64,000 nt of DNA, from assembly GCA_002366565.1 (NCBI GenBank), contig DFBJ01000013.1:803099-867098 (forward strand), in the 5' to 3' direction. The notes under the pieces were generated by a model. It did not search any database. It was not told the DNA's origin and saw nothing but the letters and a program-made list of their open reading frames with translations. The position numbers and the translations under genes are program-made. Positions 50,464 through 59,252 of this stretch are shown here, piece by piece (the stretch's first letter is position 1; every line of letters begins with the position of its first letter). This DNA is from Bacteriovoracaceae bacterium UBA3083. GTDB lineage: Bacteria > Bdellovibrionota > Bacteriovoracia > Bacteriovoracales > Bacteriovoracaceae.

Positions 50464-52494
50464 TTAAATTAATCCACCTCTTCTTAGAAGTGCATCTGGA
50501 GTTGGCTCAGCACCTCTGAACTTCTTATAAAGCTCCATTGGATGTTCTGTTCCACCTTTAGAGAGAATATTGTCTTTAAATTTCGTCGCAATTTCTCTAT
50601 TGAAAATACCATTCTCTTTAAAGTGCTCAAATGCATCTGCATCTAATACTTCGGCCCACTTGTATGAGTAATAACCAGAAGAGTATCCACCCGCAAAGAT
50701 ATGACCAAATGAAGTCGACATCATTGTTCCATCAACTGCTGGTAAAAGGTTTGCTGGTGCCATTGCTTCTTTTTCAAATTTCTCTGGATCTGTTACATGA
50801 CTTGTATCACCACTATGCCATGCCATATCAAGTAGACAGAAACTAATTTGTCTAAGAGTAGCTCTACCTTCATGGAAAGTTGCACTTGCCTTAATTTTTT
50901 CAATTAACTCAGTAGGAATCGTTTCACCTGTTTCGTAATGTTTCGCGAATAGGTCTAAACACTCTTTTTCATATGCCCAATTTTCTAGGATCTGAGAAGG
51001 AAGCTCAACAAAGTCCCAAAATACATTTGTTCCAGAAAGGCTTTCATATTTAGTATCAGCTAACATTCCGTGAAGGGCATGTCCAAACTCATGGAAAAGA
51101 GTTGTAACTTCATTGAAAGTTAAAAGAGAAGGTTTTGTTTCTGTAGGTTTAGTGAAGTTACATACAATTGAAATATGTGGTCTCTTCTCTACACCATTTA
51201 CATTAGACTGACCTCTATAGGCAGTCATCCAAGCACCATTTCTCTTACCTGCTCTTGGGAAGAAGTCTGCGTAGAATGCAGCAATATGACGTCCAGACTC
51301 ATCAGTCACTTCATAAGTCATGACATCTTTATGATACTTTTGCATTTCTTCATTCTTTTTGAAGTTAAGTCCATAAAGCTTTGTTGCAACTTGGAATACT
51401 CCATCAACTACATTTTCAAGCTTAAAGTATGGCTTAAGCATTTCATCATCAATGCTATACTTATCTTTCTTTAACTTTTCTGCCCAAAAAGCATAGTCCC
51501 AATTTTGAAGATCAGAAGGTCCACCGTGCTTAACTGCATATTCTTGAAGATCTATCATTTCGGCCTTAGCTTGATCTTTTGCTTTTGCTAGGAAGTCTTC
51601 TAGAAAATTTACTACTGTATTAGGGTTTGCGGCCATTCTCTCTTCGAGAGTAAAGTGCGCATGTGACTCATATCCAAGAAGGTTTGCTCTTTGATGGCGT
51701 AATTGAGATAACTTTTTAATAATTTCCTTATTATCAAACTCATCACCTTTACAAGACTTAGAACCATTGGCCATATAGAGTCTCTCTCTAAGCTCTCTAC
51801 TTTCAGCATAAGTCATAAATGGAATTAAGCTAGGGTAATCTAATGTTACAGCCCACTTTCCTTCATGACCTTTTTCTTTTGCTAATATTGAAGCTGCTTC
51901 AATTTCACCTTCAGGTAATCCTTTTAAGTCTTCTTTGCTCTCAAGAACCATTACAAACTTATTAGTTTCTTTAAGGTTATTGTCTCCAAACTTTAAACCG
52001 TTTGTCGCAAGCTCTTCATCAATTGCTCTTAATTTCTCTTTGTCTGCTTCATTTAATAAAGCTCCATTTCTAACAAATGACTTATAGTTTTTTTCAAGTA
52101 ACTTTAGATCTTCAGCATCTAAGTTCATTGAATCTTTATTGTCCCAAACAGATTTAACTTTAGTGAATAGATCAGAATCTAAGCCTACATCGTTCCCATA
52201 TGCCGTTAACTTAGGAGAGAACTCTTTGGCGATCTCCTGCATTTCATCATTAGTTTCTGCTGATAATAAGTTAAAGAAAACTTCAGCACATTTATCAATA
52301 ATCTCACTTGAATTCTCAAGAGCAATAATCGTATTCTCAAATGTAGGTGCTTCAGTATTGTTTTTGATTTTTTCTATATTCTCTTTACCTAGTCTAATCC
52401 CTTCATCTAGGGCCGGTAAGAAATGCTCATTTTTGATTTCTTCAAATGGAACAGTTCCAAAAACTGTTTTATATTCGTTTAATATTGGATTCAT
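50464..52494 (-). CDS. prlC: M3-family oligopeptidase (oligopeptidase A)
   Basis: 676 aa from the ATG with AAGGAG five bases upstream; a GTG two codons earlier is less likely. The catalytic HEFGHALHG (about 466-474) with the downstream Glu region of M3 thimet-like peptidases is present, and the C-terminal FGHIFAGGYSSGYYSYKWAEVL matches oligopeptidase A. It hydrolyses 5-15-residue peptides in the cytosol, including cleaved signal peptides. The start overlaps the stop of the nucleotide-carrier-like gene (ATGA), so the two are translationally coupled. Confidence 0.95.
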   Translation of the reverse strand: MNPILNEYKTVFGTVPFEEIKNEHFLPALDEGIRLGKENIEKIKNNTEAPTFENTIIALENSSEIIDKCAEVFFNLLSAETNDEMQEIAKEFSPKLTAYGNDVGLDSDLFTKVKSVWDNKDSMNLDAEDLKLLEKNYKSFVRNGALLNEADKEKLRAIDEELATNGLKFGDNNLKETNKFVMVLESKEDLKGLPEGEIEAASILAKEKGHEGKWAVTLDYPSLIPFMTYAESRELRERLYMANGSKSCKGDEFDNKEIIKKLSQLRHQRANLLGYESHAHFTLEERMAANPNTVVNFLEDFLAKAKDQAKAEMIDLQEYAVKHGGPSDLQNWDYAFWAEKLKKDKYSIDDEMLKPYFKLENVVDGVFQVATKLYGLNFKKNEEMQKYHKDVMTYEVTDESGRHIAAFYADFFPRAGKRNGAWMTAYRGQSNVNGVEKRPHISIVCNFTKPTETKPSLLTFNEVTTLFHEFGHALHGMLADTKYESLSGTNVFWDFVELPSQILENWAYEKECLDLFAKHYETGETIPTELIEKIKASATFHEGRATLRQISFCLLDMAWHSGDTSHVTDPEKFEKEAMAPANLLPAVDGTMMSTSFGHIFAGGYSSGYYSYKWAEVLDADAFEHFKENGIFNREIATKFKDNILSKGGTEHPMELYKKFRGAEPTPDALLRRGGLI

Positions 52495-53756
52495 AAACAC
52501 TCCTTATTTTGACTTAAAACTTTCTCTTGTATTCTAAACAAAGGAATTAATACAAAAAACCAAGCAATTAGACAAATCCCTAGGCAATATTCTACAAACG
52601 TTTCGCTTTGATAAAATACTAATATTAGTGAAATAACCCCTTTTGCCATCCTATACACAAGCATATCAACTACATACTTGGCTCCATACTTTTGTCTAGC
52701 GATAAGAGGAAAATATAACATTTCTTTTGCTGCTGCGAATAAAGAGTAGTCAGTTCCCTTAAATAATACAAAAGTAAGCATTACCGGAAAGATTGAGCTT
52801 GAGCCAAAAGAGAAACTTAGTCCTGAAACTAGAAAAAAGAAGACAGGAATAAAGAAGTGTATCGTTCTATTTTTAACGACATTAAAAAGCAGCGGAATAA
52901 TCAGAATCTGCATAAATAATGAAATTCCATTAATTGAAGAGTAAAGATTTCCTAGATAAGAAACTTTTTCAGCTTTAGTATGAACAAATCTCTCTAATAA
53001 AATATTGAACTTAAAATTTGTAAGGTTAATACAAAATTGAGAAAGAATAATTACAATAGCTATTAAAAAAACGTACTTCTTAACTTCTAATATAGAATGG
53101 AGTGGTGATTCATCTTTTCTATTGTCTATTTTATCTAACTGATCAAATTTTTTCCCGGTATATTGAAAACAAAGACAAGCAACTAGAACAAAGAAAGTTC
53201 CAACAATTGTAATCCCTTCCGCTCCACCTATGTCTGCAGAGAATCTTGAAGTGATAATCCCTCCAAGAATTCCTCCAATAGAACCTAAAGCACCCATTGG
53301 ACCGTATATTGTTTTTGCAACTTTATAACTAAGAATTGAATTAATGAAAGCTAAAACGGTGTGAACCATTAAGACGATGTAGACTTCTTTCCATATATAG
53401 AAAATATAAGCGAATGCATTAGTACCTGAGTGTAAAGAATAAAGAGACGAGGTAAAAACAACTGCAGTTATGCCACCAATGGCCCAGAATAATCTATGAA
53501 TAGAGTTATTAGCTTGAAACTTATTAAAGAATGTAACCGTCACACTTAGGGCAATTATAGAATAAAACCAAACATGGGGAGACTTCTTTGCTCCATAGAG
53601 ATCTAAAAAAATCGCCTCAGCAGCACTTCGAATCATAGGGTAAGAAAAAAATAAGAAAAAGAGAGTAAGACTTCCTAGAATGAGACCTCTTTTCTTTTCG
53701 CTACTTAAATCCAGTAACATGCCCTTTAGATCTCTAAAGTAATTCTTCTCTTCCAT
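52491..53756 (-). CDS. Nucleotide-translocase-like (TLC/NTT family) membrane transporter
   Basis: 421 aa with about 11-12 membrane helices. The segment KEMLYFPLIARQKYGAKYVVDML (about residues 352-374, in two halves KEMLYFPL and KYGAKYVVDM) resembles the ATP/ADP translocase and Npt1/Npt2 signature; FFLFFSYPMIRSAAEAIFL near the N-terminus also fits. NTT carriers of obligate intracellular bacteria exchange or import host ATP and other nucleotides. This one is about 80 residues shorter than classical members. In a predator it could import prey nucleotides. A general MFS transporter is the alternative. Confidence 0.65.
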   Translation of the reverse strand: MEEKNYFRDLKGMLLDLSSEKKRGLILGSLTLFFLFFSYPMIRSAAEAIFLDLYGAKKSPHVWFYSIIALSVTVTFFNKFQANNSIHRLFWAIGGITAVVFTSSLYSLHSGTNAFAYIFYIWKEVYIVLMVHTVLAFINSILSYKVAKTIYGPMGALGSIGGILGGIITSRFSADIGGAEGITIVGTFFVLVACLCFQYTGKKFDQLDKIDNRKDESPLHSILEVKKYVFLIAIVIILSQFCINLTNFKFNILLERFVHTKAEKVSYLGNLYSSINGISLFMQILIIPLLFNVVKNRTIHFFIPVFFFLVSGLSFSFGSSSIFPVMLTFVLFKGTDYSLFAAAKEMLYFPLIARQKYGAKYVVDMLVYRMAKGVISLILVFYQSETFVEYCLGICLIAWFFVLIPLFRIQEKVLSQNKECL

Positions 53757-53833
53757 AGTTTAATAGCCATCGTAAAATTGTTAACTAGCTAATGATATAC
53801 GATTGCCGCGTTACATGAAACAAAACAAATAAT

Positions 53834-54523
53834 TTATTTTAAAATCAAAAAGACTTTATTTTTCTTTGTACCACTTGTTTTGGAGTATTGAACTCCATTT
53901 GAAACTGAAACACCTGAAGATTTCTCAGATAAGTTTTGAACTATACTTGCAAGATCTGCTCTTTGGCCCTTGCTGAGCTGTAATGATGTAGACAAGCTTG
54001 TTTTACTATCTGCAAGACTAATATCAACTTCTGTAAAATGCCCTTTAATCTTACAAGATATTGTTATTAAGGATTCATTTACAACCAGCTGAGCTAGCTT
54101 ATTTTCCATGACTCTTATTTTAGAAATAGATTTCTTCTGATTATTTTTTTGAGTATTCCCCAATTGAATAACTTTACCAAATTTAAGTTTAGAGGACTTT
54201 TTAAAGTTATCTTCTAGTGTTTCTACTTCAAAGAGACATTCTCTTTTCTTCACTTTGGAATTTTCACTTTCGCGAAATTTGTAGTTCATGGACAGATACT
54301 TTTGAAATAGCTCAACCCTGTTCTCATCAACTCCAATATCAATACAATGCTTTCCATTATTTATATTTACAATGTCTTTATCGAGGGTAATTTGAGATAG
54401 ATAGATCTTCACTCGGTCAAGCGAGACACTTCTATCAAAGCAATACTGCCTAAGCTCAAAGCTTAGAGCATTATTTATAGTAAAAAATAAGATAAGTGAT
54501 AAAAGAAGATTACTCTTTTTCAC
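53834..54523 (-). CDS. Hypothetical secreted protein downstream of DtxR-family regulator
   Basis: 229 aa from a GTG that overlaps the end of the regulator gene by 14 bases. The frame extends 19 codons upstream, but those residues do not look like a signal peptide. A Sec signal (KKSNLLLSLILFFTINNALS) is followed by a Cys-containing domain with no recognised family; residues 160-220 are polar and beta-prone (SGVSVSNGVQYSKTSG). Its coupling to a metal-responsive regulator suggests a periplasmic protein expressed with metal status, an inference from context only. Confidence 0.55.
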   Translation of the reverse strand: MKKSNLLLSLILFFTINNALSFELRQYCFDRSVSLDRVKIYLSQITLDKDIVNINNGKHCIDIGVDENRVELFQKYLSMNYKFRESENSKVKKRECLFEVETLEDNFKKSSKLKFGKVIQLGNTQKNNQKKSISKIRVMENKLAQLVVNESLITISCKIKGHFTEVDISLADSKTSLSTSLQLSKGQRADLASIVQNLSEKSSGVSVSNGVQYSKTSGTKKNKVFLILK

Positions 54524-55049
54524 TAAGATGAGAGTCTCCAGTCTGACTTTCAAAAAACTTTTCAGCACTATCAAACTCACAAAAGTCTAAAGATGATTGA
54601 AAATTAAAAGCCGGAGGTACTTTCCCGCCTTCTTTTTGAATAGTTTCACACGTACAAGCTAGGTTTTTCATAAAGTCGAAAAACTTAGTACTTGTTTCAG
54701 AACTCATTAAGTGCTCCATTAAACAAGCATCTCTATCAGCTGTCTCTTCACTAACTCCAACAAAGTCTTTTAGGAAGTAGTAAAGTAATGTTCTAGAAGA
54801 AAGAATTCTATGAACTTCGTCATGTCCTTTTTCAGTAAGAATAAGGAATTTACAATCCTCTTCCTCTTCAACAAAGCCTTTCTTTTTCAAGTTATTAAGA
54901 GCTGTTGAAACACTTCCCTTAGTTAGTCCAAGATCTTTTGCAATATCAGTAACTCTGGCAAAACCTCTCCCCTCTTTCAATTTATGAATAGTTAAAAGGT
55001 AATGGGCCATTGAATGTGATAGTTCTATTTCATGTGTTTTTGATGTCAT
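54510..55049 (-). CDS. DtxR/MntR-family metal-dependent regulator
   Basis: 179 aa. The winged HTH (about 10-70) matches the family: AHYLLTIHKLKEGRGFARVTDIAK, then GSVSTALNNLKKKGFV and LTEKG. The dimerisation and metal-binding region (about 75-140) holds His79 and Glu/His residues around LMEHLM, then a short Cys-rich tail (ACTCETIQ). The family represses iron- or manganese-uptake genes when metal-loaded. It lacks the SH3-like third domain, so it is of the short MntR type. The ribosome site is AAGGT. It lies upstream of and overlaps a secreted protein gene. Confidence 0.85.
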   Translation of the reverse strand: MTSKTHEIELSHSMAHYLLTIHKLKEGRGFARVTDIAKDLGLTKGSVSTALNNLKKKGFVEEEEDCKFLILTEKGHDEVHRILSSRTLLYYFLKDFVGVSEETADRDACLMEHLMSSETSTKFFDFMKNLACTCETIQKEGGKVPPAFNFQSSLDFCEFDSAEKFFESQTGDSHLSEKE

Positions 55050-55245
55050 AATATACCTTGTACCAAACTCTATTGATGCGAGTCAAACGTCAACTTTTCT
55101 TTGCACTTAGGCAAAATTATACCATCCCCTGCATTCAATGTTAAGTCACTGATATTAAAGAAAATTACTATGTGGTGAGATTTTCCCATAGGCCCAATTT
55201 TTCGCTCGTGTTAAAATGATAAAGTATTGAAATAAGGAAATGGCA

Positions 55246-56958
55246 ATGAAGCGGAAGCTCTTTTTAAGTATATTCTTTTTATTATTCACATCAAGTATTT
55301 GTGCTCAGGCCATTATGGATACTCAGTATGGAAGTACGACTAATGTCGATAATCTAACTGATCAAGAAAAAGATGAATCCGAAAACTTTGTACATAACGA
55401 AAAGGCCCAAAGAATATATGAAGAAGAATGTACAGCAGATGGTGATACCGAAGATGCTTGTCTAGGTAATAAAGCAGATCCAAAATTTCTAGGACTAAGT
55501 TCTTCAATGGTTAGTGCTCTATCTAAAGCATATGTGATGATCATGGGTACAGCTGGAGGAGACCTAGCAAAACCTTTGAAAGAGCCTTTAACTGAAGACG
55601 CCAATCAAGCTGCAAATCAAGGTTCAGACGCAGCCTCAGCGGGAACGAAAGGTTCGGACGCAGCCTCAGCAGGAACAAAAGGTTCGGATGCAGCAAATAA
55701 AGGAGCAGATAGTGCTAATAAAACTGCTGATAAAAAGCAAGAGGAACAAAAAGATTATTGTAAATATATTCCCGTTGCAACTGAAGCAATTGCAATGCTC
55801 AATACAACTACTGAACAGTCCTCTATTTCAAGTCTTCCGACTCAAGAGGATACAGCACAAAGAGACTCTTTACTAAAAGCAGCTGCAAATCACGAAAGTA
55901 GAGCTAAAACGGCAAAGATACAAACAACAGGTTGGGGAGCAGGAACAGCTTGCTACGCCGCTATGATGGCATCAGGCTCTATTGCTTACAACAATACTGG
56001 AAATATTCTAAAACTAGGAGCATCTGCTCTACTTACTTCTTTTTATATGAGCCAAATTAAAGCACATGAGGACTATGCTGATAAGACAAAGGCCATTGCA
56101 GATAAAATGCCTAGTAAGGGAGACTGTAATCCTATTACCGATAAAATGTGTTTTTGTACTGAGGAAAGCTCAAAGACAAGAGCTGATTACCAGACTTACT
56201 GTCAGCCAGAAATGAGTAGCGCCACAATTGCGACAACATCAGAAAGAACAACTTGTATTGATGACAATGCTGAAGATGATCCAGACTGTACTTGTGCTCA
56301 GACAGATACTTGTATCAGTAAAAAAGTTATGACAACAATTTCAGGTTTTGGCGGATCAAGCCTACTTACTACTCCTGTAATTAGTAGCTTCGGATCACTA
56401 GCTAATGGAGAACTTACTGCTGGAAGTTTAACATCTGCCCAAACAAGCTTAAATAGTGCCTTAGCAAAATTAAAGCAATTAGATACACAAGTGAAGCTAG
56501 ATCCAAACGTTATTCTCACAGACACTCAAAAGGAAGAATTGCAGCTTCTAAAAGATATGGGAATACCTGAAAACCTAGCAACTCAAGTGGCCACAACTCC
56601 TGTCTCTTCAGCAGCTGCCAGCACAATGGCTAAATTTTCAAGTGGTACAAAAAGCACAAGAAGAAACTATTCAAATTCAGGTTATTCCAAAAAGAAAAAG
56701 AATAATGTTCTAACCTTTTCAAGTGGTGATGGAATCAATTCAAATAAGAAGAAAACGACAAATAAGAAACCAGACTTCTTATCTCGTCTGGGTCTAAAGA
56801 AGAAAAAAAGTAAAAAGAATAATCAGGCCGTACTAAAGTTTGCTCAACAAGCCGAAGGAAAGGCACAGATCTCTAACAATAGTGACAGAAAAATCTTTGA
56901 TATTATTTCTAGAAGATATCAAGTCTCGGGCTGGAGAAGGCTAGAATACATAAAGTAA
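55246..56958 (+). CDS. Secreted repeat-containing protein
   Basis: 570 aa from the ATG with AAGGAA at good spacing; the frame has another ATG two codons earlier that overlaps the ribosome site. A signal peptide (LFLSIFFLLFTSSICAQA) is followed by an acidic Cys-containing region and an Ala/Gly/Ser/Asp repeat tract (about 125-160). Hydrophobic Ala-rich helices lie at about 222-262. A Cys-rich segment (CNPITDKMCFC, CTCAQTDTC) spans about 290-360. The C-terminal basic low-complexity region (about 480-545) is Lys/Asn-rich. No family is recognised; probably surface or extracellular. Confidence 0.6.
   Translation: MKRKLFLSIFFLLFTSSICAQAIMDTQYGSTTNVDNLTDQEKDESENFVHNEKAQRIYEEECTADGDTEDACLGNKADPKFLGLSSSMVSALSKAYVMIMGTAGGDLAKPLKEPLTEDANQAANQGSDAASAGTKGSDAASAGTKGSDAANKGADSANKTADKKQEEQKDYCKYIPVATEAIAMLNTTTEQSSISSLPTQEDTAQRDSLLKAAANHESRAKTAKIQTTGWGAGTACYAAMMASGSIAYNNTGNILKLGASALLTSFYMSQIKAHEDYADKTKAIADKMPSKGDCNPITDKMCFCTEESSKTRADYQTYCQPEMSSATIATTSERTTCIDDNAEDDPDCTCAQTDTCISKKVMTTISGFGGSSLLTTPVISSFGSLANGELTAGSLTSAQTSLNSALAKLKQLDTQVKLDPNVILTDTQKEELQLLKDMGIPENLATQVATTPVSSAAASTMAKFSSGTKSTRRNYSNSGYSKKKKNNVLTFSSGDGINSNKKKTTNKKPDFLSRLGLKKKKSKKNNQAVLKFAQQAEGKAQISNNSDRKIFDIISRRYQVSGWRRLEYIK
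55621..55710 (+). repeat. Three tandem 30-bp coding repeats
   Basis: Two 30-bp units differ at four positions only, and a third shares the first half. They encode GSDAASAGTK, GSDAASAGTK and GSDAANKGAD. The repeat sits in the low-complexity linker of the secreted protein and is a place where copy number may vary between strains. Confidence 0.9.
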
Positions 56959-56970
56959 TCTGAGGAACAC

Positions 56971-57366
56971 ATGGAAGTGCAATCAACAAGTGAAAGCTTT
57001 TCACCAATACTTATCTATGACAGTGAATGCTCTCTATGTGAGAGATTTGCTTCTACAATTAAAAGAATGGATTCCACATCACATATAGAGCTTATACCTC
57101 TTAAAGAGGAAGAGGTTTATCAAAACTTCTCTATTCTTAATCGTTCAGAGTGTGAAAAAGAGATCCATCTCCTTATAGCAGCAGATCAAGTACTAAAAGG
57201 ACCTAAAGTCATCGAGTACCTAATCACTTTAAATCCCACAATAAAAAAAATTTCATGGTTAATTCAATCTAACGCAGGTCAAAAAGCTATGGATATTTTC
57301 TATAAATCCTCAAATCTCTACCGTGAGTCATTGCTAAATAGATGCCCAAAATGTAAGAATAAATAA
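56971..57366 (+). CDS. DCC-family thiol-disulfide oxidoreductase-like protein (DUF393)
   Basis: 131 aa. The family motif DxxCxLC is present as YDSECSLCERF (about 17-27) at the first helix of a thioredoxin-like fold. The C-terminus adds CPKCK. DCC proteins are predicted thiol oxidoreductases of unknown substrate. It begins 12 bases after the repeat-bearing Cys-rich secreted protein, which may need its disulfides, but it lacks a signal peptide and is probably cytoplasmic. Confidence 0.82.
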   Translation: MEVQSTSESFSPILIYDSECSLCERFASTIKRMDSTSHIELIPLKEEEVYQNFSILNRSECEKEIHLLIAADQVLKGPKVIEYLITLNPTIKKISWLIQSNAGQKAMDIFYKSSNLYRESLLNRCPKCKNK

Positions 57367-57390
57367 CTAATTAATTAGCTGGAGTTACAC

Positions 57391-58119
57391 TTGTTACCAT
57401 TTGATCAAACACTGATTATCATCCCTACTTATAACGAAATAGACAATATAGAGAGAATGATTACTACTCTCTTTAGTCTTCATAAAGGTGTACACCTTCT
57501 AATAATTGAAGATGGCTCACCTGACGGAACAGCTGAAGTTGTTAAGAAGTTTCAAGAAACTTACCCTGAACAACTACATATGATTCAAAGAACAGGAAAG
57601 CTAGGTCTTGGAACAGCTTATGTGACAGGATTCAAATGGGCCCTTGAAAGAGAGTATCAATTTGTATTTGAAATGGACTGTGACTTTTCTCACGACCCTG
57701 CGCAAGTACCTGATCTTCTAGAAGCTGCTCAAACAAATGATCTTGTTATTGGATCTCGCTATATTGATGGAATTAGAATCATCAACTGGCCATTTAGAAG
57801 ATTACTTCTATCTTACCTTGCTTCCATCTACACAAGATTTGTAACAAATATTCCGGTATTTGATACTACAGGTGGATTCAAGTGTTTTTCAAGAAAAGCA
57901 CTATCATCACTAGACCTAGATAATATCATTTCTAAAGGTTATATTTTTCAACTTGAACTGAACTATAAAGTTTGGAGTAAAGGTCTTAAAGTAAAAGAAG
58001 TTCCAATCATTTTCTATGAAAGAAGAGATGGTCAATCGAAAATGGCCGGAGGAATTATCTTCGAGGCCTTATTTTCAGTACTAAGGCTTAGATTCAACAA
58101 GATGCTAGGAAAACTATAA
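57391..58119 (+). CDS. Polyprenol-phosphate mannosyltransferase-like GT2 enzyme
   Basis: 242 aa with a TTG start preceded by GGAG at six bases; no other start gives the full N-terminus. The GT2 domain has IIPTYNEIDNI, EDGSPDGTAEVV, and the catalytic metal motif EMDCDFSHDP (about 92-101). TGGFKCFSRKAL and ERRDGQSKMAGGI are characteristic of dolichol-phosphate mannose synthase (Dpm1 type). There is no C-terminal membrane part, as in the soluble subgroup. It likely makes a polyprenol-phosphate sugar donor for envelope glycans or lipoprotein modification. Confidence 0.9.
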   Translation: MLPFDQTLIIIPTYNEIDNIERMITTLFSLHKGVHLLIIEDGSPDGTAEVVKKFQETYPEQLHMIQRTGKLGLGTAYVTGFKWALEREYQFVFEMDCDFSHDPAQVPDLLEAAQTNDLVIGSRYIDGIRIINWPFRRLLLSYLASIYTRFVTNIPVFDTTGGFKCFSRKALSSLDLDNIISKGYIFQLELNYKVWSKGLKVKEVPIIFYERRDGQSKMAGGIIFEALFSVLRLRFNKMLGKL

Positions 58120-58126
58120 ATACACT

Positions 58127-58150
58127 AGGCCTCTAATCAGAGGCCTTTAT
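58127..58150. terminator. Terminator between the glycosyltransferase and protease genes
   Basis: AGGCCTCT and AGAGGCCT form a perfect 8-bp stem with loop AATC, followed on the plus strand by TTATTTTAT. It lies between convergent genes; the plus-strand tail is the better U-run. Confidence 0.82.
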
Positions 58151-58155
58151 TTTAT

Positions 58156-59163
58156 CTAAATACCTTCGATATTCTGATTCCATATTACATTAACAACAAC
58201 TGGATCATATCCCTCTTTTAAAATTTCATCTTTAAGTTCAACAATAGAAGAAAAGTTCTTCTTAAAAGACAAGTCCCATAATTCTTTAAAGCTAATACTT
58301 AAGTGTTCATTATCATTATTTAAATCGATAAGATCCCAAAGAAATGAATACACTCTCCACTCATTAGTTGGTCCAGTGCAAACATCACTTGGAACATGCT
58401 CTATTTCAAGTGGAGCTCTTCTAGGTACCATGTATTCAAATTTTGCCATTGGATCATTGAGATCGACAGAAACCCAAGCTGAAAAGAAGCTTGCCCATCC
58501 TTCACTTAAAGCGAGCTCTTTTGAGTAACATTCATCTATCCTATGAGATCCTCCTCCACTTCTTCCAATTCGAGCATGAGAGTAAATAGCATGTCCTATT
58601 TCATGTCCAACCACATCCCATTGGTATCCCTTTGTGACATTAACAGTTCCATTGTAGTAATCACCACCAGCAGGAAACTTGATTTTAATCTTTCCATTTA
58701 TAAAAGAGTCTCTATCAATCTCTTTTAATTTCTCTGAAAGAGTATATGCAATATTTCTAATTTTAAAATATTCTCCACCTGTGGAGTCATAGTTAAAAAC
58801 TAACTTATGAGCATGACTACAGTGACCTTCAAACTCTAATTGAAACTCTCTATTCCAATCTCCAATTAATTTAAACTTATCCAGACTTAAATCTGTAGTG
58901 ACCTTGAATTCATCACCAGAATTGCAGTTAAGTTTCCTATCAGCAGTAAAGCGAAGATCTTCAACTCTCTCTTCCACTCCATCTTTTACTATCACAGCAC
59001 TTATCACGATTCCGCTTCTTCTAATCGGGTGATTTTCAACTTTATCTGGAACTAAATCTCTATCTACTATCTTTTGAAGTGAGGGCTTTGATAAATCTGC
59101 TTCATGTGTATTTGCGAAAGATTTTACTGACAAGAGTAAAAAGAAGATTGAAATCCATTTCAT
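58156..59163 (-). CDS. Secreted HExxH zinc metallopeptidase
   Basis: 335 aa with a signal peptide (ISIFFLLLSVKSFA). The zinc motif is VVGHEIGHAIYSH (about 185-197) and a downstream ALSEGWASFFSAW (about 215-227) offers the third ligand Glu, making a gluzincin-like site. The N-terminal half is beta-rich with one Cys pair. I do not recognise the exact peptidase family. Export and the metal motif suggest hydrolysis of outside or prey proteins. It is monocistronic. Confidence 0.72.
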   Translation of the reverse strand: MKWISIFFLLLSVKSFANTHEADLSKPSLQKIVDRDLVPDKVENHPIRRSGIVISAVIVKDGVEERVEDLRFTADRKLNCNSGDEFKVTTDLSLDKFKLIGDWNREFQLEFEGHCSHAHKLVFNYDSTGGEYFKIRNIAYTLSEKLKEIDRDSFINGKIKIKFPAGGDYYNGTVNVTKGYQWDVVGHEIGHAIYSHARIGRSGGGSHRIDECYSKELALSEGWASFFSAWVSVDLNDPMAKFEYMVPRRAPLEIEHVPSDVCTGPTNEWRVYSFLWDLIDLNNDNEHLSISFKELWDLSFKKNFSSIVELKDEILKEGYDPVVVNVIWNQNIEGI

Positions 59164-59252
59164 TGTACGTCCTTTAAATTAATGAGTACCTAATGGTATC
59201 TTTTAATTTAAAGGCGTGTCATGACTCTAAAAATCAAGAGTAAAACAATCAA

